A DNA stretch of 64,000 nucleotides. Origin: Pedobacter sp. GTDB lineage: Bacteria; Bacteroidota; Bacteroidia; Sphingobacteriales; Sphingobacteriaceae. The DNA lies in contig NZ_JAVHXT010000005.1 of the NCBI RefSeq assembly GCF_031119335.1, forward strand, positions 124,001 through 188,000, read 5' to 3'. Numbering within the stretch: the stretch's first letter is position 1; each line of letters opens with the position of its first letter. Under the pieces are notes generated by a model, which saw only the letters and a list, made by a program, of their open reading frames with translations, made no database searches and was not told where the DNA came from. Both the position numbers and the translations under genes were made by a program. This document shows positions 62,574 through 64,000 of the stretch, piece by piece.

Positions 62574-63353
62574 ATGAAGGTTGGTCTTGTTTTAAGCGGC
62601 GGCGGCATTAGGGGCATTGCACATTTGGGTGTTCTAAAGGCGCTAAAGAAAACTGGAATACAAATTAGCCAGATTACCGGCACAAGCGCTGGCTCTATCG
62701 CAGGTTCATTTTATGCTGCGGGTGTAGATCCAGAAGATGCTTTCGATATTTTCATGAAAACAAAGTTGATGAAGTTTGTTAGACCAGCTTTGGGCTCACT
62801 CGGCTTAATTAACATTGAGCGCACTGGAGATATTTTCAGAGATTATCTACCTGCCCACATTGAGGATTTGAAAACTCCGATGACAATTTGTACCACCAAT
62901 TTTAGCGAGGGCACGGTTGCTTATTTTACAAAAGGTCCGTTAATTAGGGCTATTCATGCTTCGTCTTGCATTCCTGGTGTTTTTAAACCAATTATGATCC
63001 ACGACCAAATGTATGTAGATGGTGGCGTTCTGAACAACTTCCCTGTTGAACCGCTTTTAAATAATTGTGATTACATCATTGGTTCTACCTGCAATCATTT
63101 AAAACCAGTAGATAAAATTATTGGTATTACTAGATTAATGCAAAGAGCGGCAATTATGTCCATTAATCATGATATGGAAAGGAAATCGAAGTTCTGCAAC
63201 TTGATCATTGAACCTAAAGGCATGGGCGAAATCAATACATTTGATACTAAAAAGGCTGAAATTATCTATTGGCTGGCCTATGAAGAAGCCTTGAAAACGA
63301 TTAAAAGTAGCGAGAGTTTTAAGGAGATATTGAAAGCGCAAGCAGCTACATAA
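62574..63353 (+). CDS. Patatin-like phospholipase
   Basis: A 259-residue serine lipase fold with the Ser-Asp dyad. The oxyanion loop is GGGIRG (9-14), the nucleophile is Ser38 in GTSAGS, and the catalytic Asp is in YVDGGVLNNFP (about 156-167). No signal peptide, so it acts in the cytoplasm or on the inner membrane face. Substrate not determined; family members cleave acyl lipids. It is a single-gene unit. Confidence 0.92.
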   Translation: MKVGLVLSGGGIRGIAHLGVLKALKKTGIQISQITGTSAGSIAGSFYAAGVDPEDAFDIFMKTKLMKFVRPALGSLGLINIERTGDIFRDYLPAHIEDLKTPMTICTTNFSEGTVAYFTKGPLIRAIHASSCIPGVFKPIMIHDQMYVDGGVLNNFPVEPLLNNCDYIIGSTCNHLKPVDKIIGITRLMQRAAIMSINHDMERKSKFCNLIIEPKGMGEINTFDTKKAEIIYWLAYEEALKTIKSSESFKEILKAQAAT

Positions 63354-63401
63354 ATTTTATTTTGAATTTGGTATTTTAGGAAACATCTTAATGGAAAACC
63401 T

Positions 63402-63965
63402 ATGCCTAATAAATTTGATAGACGAAGTATCAGACTGAAAGGTTATGATTATTCGAAGGAAGGATTATATTTTGTAACTGTCTGTTGTCAAAATATAGCT
63501 CATAGGTTTGGCAAAGTGGTTAATGGGCAAATGGTGCTAAATGCAGCAGGGCTGATGGTTGACAGATGGATTAAAGAACTCGAAAATAAATTTCCTGATA
63601 TTCAAATTGATGAATATGTGATTATGCCAAATCATATACATCTTATTATTGAAAATATTGGATTGAATAATGCCTCCGCGGTACGGGTCGACCTATGTGT
63701 CGACCCTCATGATAATATTATGCGCCCAGCAGAGGGCGAACACAAAGGTTCGCCCCTACACAACGTCGTTCGATGGCTCAAAACCATGACCACAAATTAC
63801 TATATACAGGGCGTGAAAACTTTGGGATGGGAACCTTTCGACAAAAAAATCTGGCACCGCAATTACTACGAACACATTATCCGTGATGAAAGAGCGTATA
63901 ACAACATTGCCCAATACATCAAAAACAATCCGCTAAAGTGGAATGAGGATAAATTTTATGGATAA
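63402..63965 (+). CDS. REP-associated tyrosine transposase (RAYT, IS200-like)
   Basis: A 187-residue Y1-type single-strand transposase. The HUH motif is His78-Ile-His80 in EYVIMPNHIHLII, and the catalytic Tyr is Tyr172 in NIAQYIKNNPLKW. The opening RRSIRLKGYDYSKEGLYFVTVC is typical. RAYTs are domesticated relatives that handle REP palindromes. Residues 93-123 are encoded by two inserted palindromes (63685-63706 and 63734-63755) that keep the frame. No IS ends flank it, so it is a lone gene. It may act on the CATTGCGAG-type repeats found in this window. Confidence 0.88.
   Translation: MPNKFDRRSIRLKGYDYSKEGLYFVTVCCQNIAHRFGKVVNGQMVLNAAGLMVDRWIKELENKFPDIQIDEYVIMPNHIHLIIENIGLNNASAVRVDLCVDPHDNIMRPAEGEHKGSPLHNVVRWLKTMTTNYYIQGVKTLGWEPFDKKIWHRNYYEHIIRDERAYNNIAQYIKNNPLKWNEDKFYG
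63685..63706. repeat. Palindrome inside the RAYT gene, unit 1
   Basis: GGGTCGAC (63685-63692) and GTCGACCC (63699-63706) form a perfect 8-base stem with loop CTATGT. The unit lies in the reading frame and adds residues without a stop. Confidence 0.85.
63734..63755. repeat. Palindrome inside the RAYT gene, unit 2
   Basis: GGGCGAAC (63734-63741) and GTTCGCCC (63748-63755) form a perfect 8-base stem with loop ACAAAG. It has the same stem and loop lengths as unit 1, 27 bases downstream. Confidence 0.85.
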
Positions 63966-64000
63966 CCAGATAATTAGATGGACAGTTTCAGCAGCAGCTC

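Noticed and set aside
63402..63965. Complete IS200/IS605 element
   Set aside because: No TnpB gene and no flanking element ends are visible; the gene fits lone RAYT better, though the right flank is cut by the window end.

Overview
The window reads as chromosomal DNA of a Bacteroidota bacterium, most likely Sphingobacteriaceae (Pedobacter-like). The evidence is a SusC/SusD pair with an ECF sigma/FecR switch, a type IX secretion sorting tail, GldB, alternative complex III, promoters of the Bacteroidota type (TTG, about 19-20 bases, TAnnTTTG), and low-GC DNA. No plasmid, phage or CRISPR locus is visible; most of the window is ordinary core genome with a few small mobile or repetitive insertions.

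Layout. Positions 1-3178 (minus) hold the start of a secreted protein and a large T9SS-sorted surface protein. Positions 3308-13453 (minus) hold one nutrient-uptake locus: ECF sigma factor, FecR anti-sigma factor, terminator, then SusC, SusD, a zinc-metallohydrolase lipoprotein and a DUF4302 lipoprotein. Positions 13558-30180 (minus) hold a respiratory block: alternative complex III (actA-F) followed by cytochrome oxidase subunits II and I, a terminator, then heme A synthase, heme O synthase, two subunit III proteins, subunit IV, a SCO-family protein and a DUF420 protein. Together they would pass electrons from menaquinol to oxygen. The SCO protein lacks the expected copper ligands.

Positions 30435-36116 hold a deoxyhypusine-synthase-like gene, an Fsr-type transporter, a nested palindromic repeat, a lipoprotein alpha/beta hydrolase, and a tRNA-Val array. 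In this array a GIY-YIG nuclease gene runs into the body of a damaged third tRNA-Val; a second decayed nuclease start lies beyond it. recO follows. Positions 36285-47589 hold an MMPL/RND exporter, DUF4269, an O-antigen-ligase-like protein with TPRs, ileS, a DksA-like protein, lspA and a DUF1080 protein. Positions 47797-52989 hold a cold-shock protein with a long leader, a SIMPL protein, two tandem small membrane-anchored paralogues and a YceI / beta-barrel / YceI-like cluster.

Positions 53021-63965 hold serS, then rsmI, a MntA-HepT toxin-antitoxin pair, a PH/SHOCT protein, lnt and a second lspA in one run. These are followed by nadE, a beta-barrel protein, gldB, a patatin and a RAYT (REP-associated) transposase. 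Several intergenic gaps carry REP-like inverted repeats. Two gaps carry a longer structured element whose closing stem shows a compensatory base change. The best candidates for something new are the GIY-YIG/tRNA-Val unit, the covarying structured repeat, the palindromes inside the RAYT gene and the SCO protein without copper ligands.
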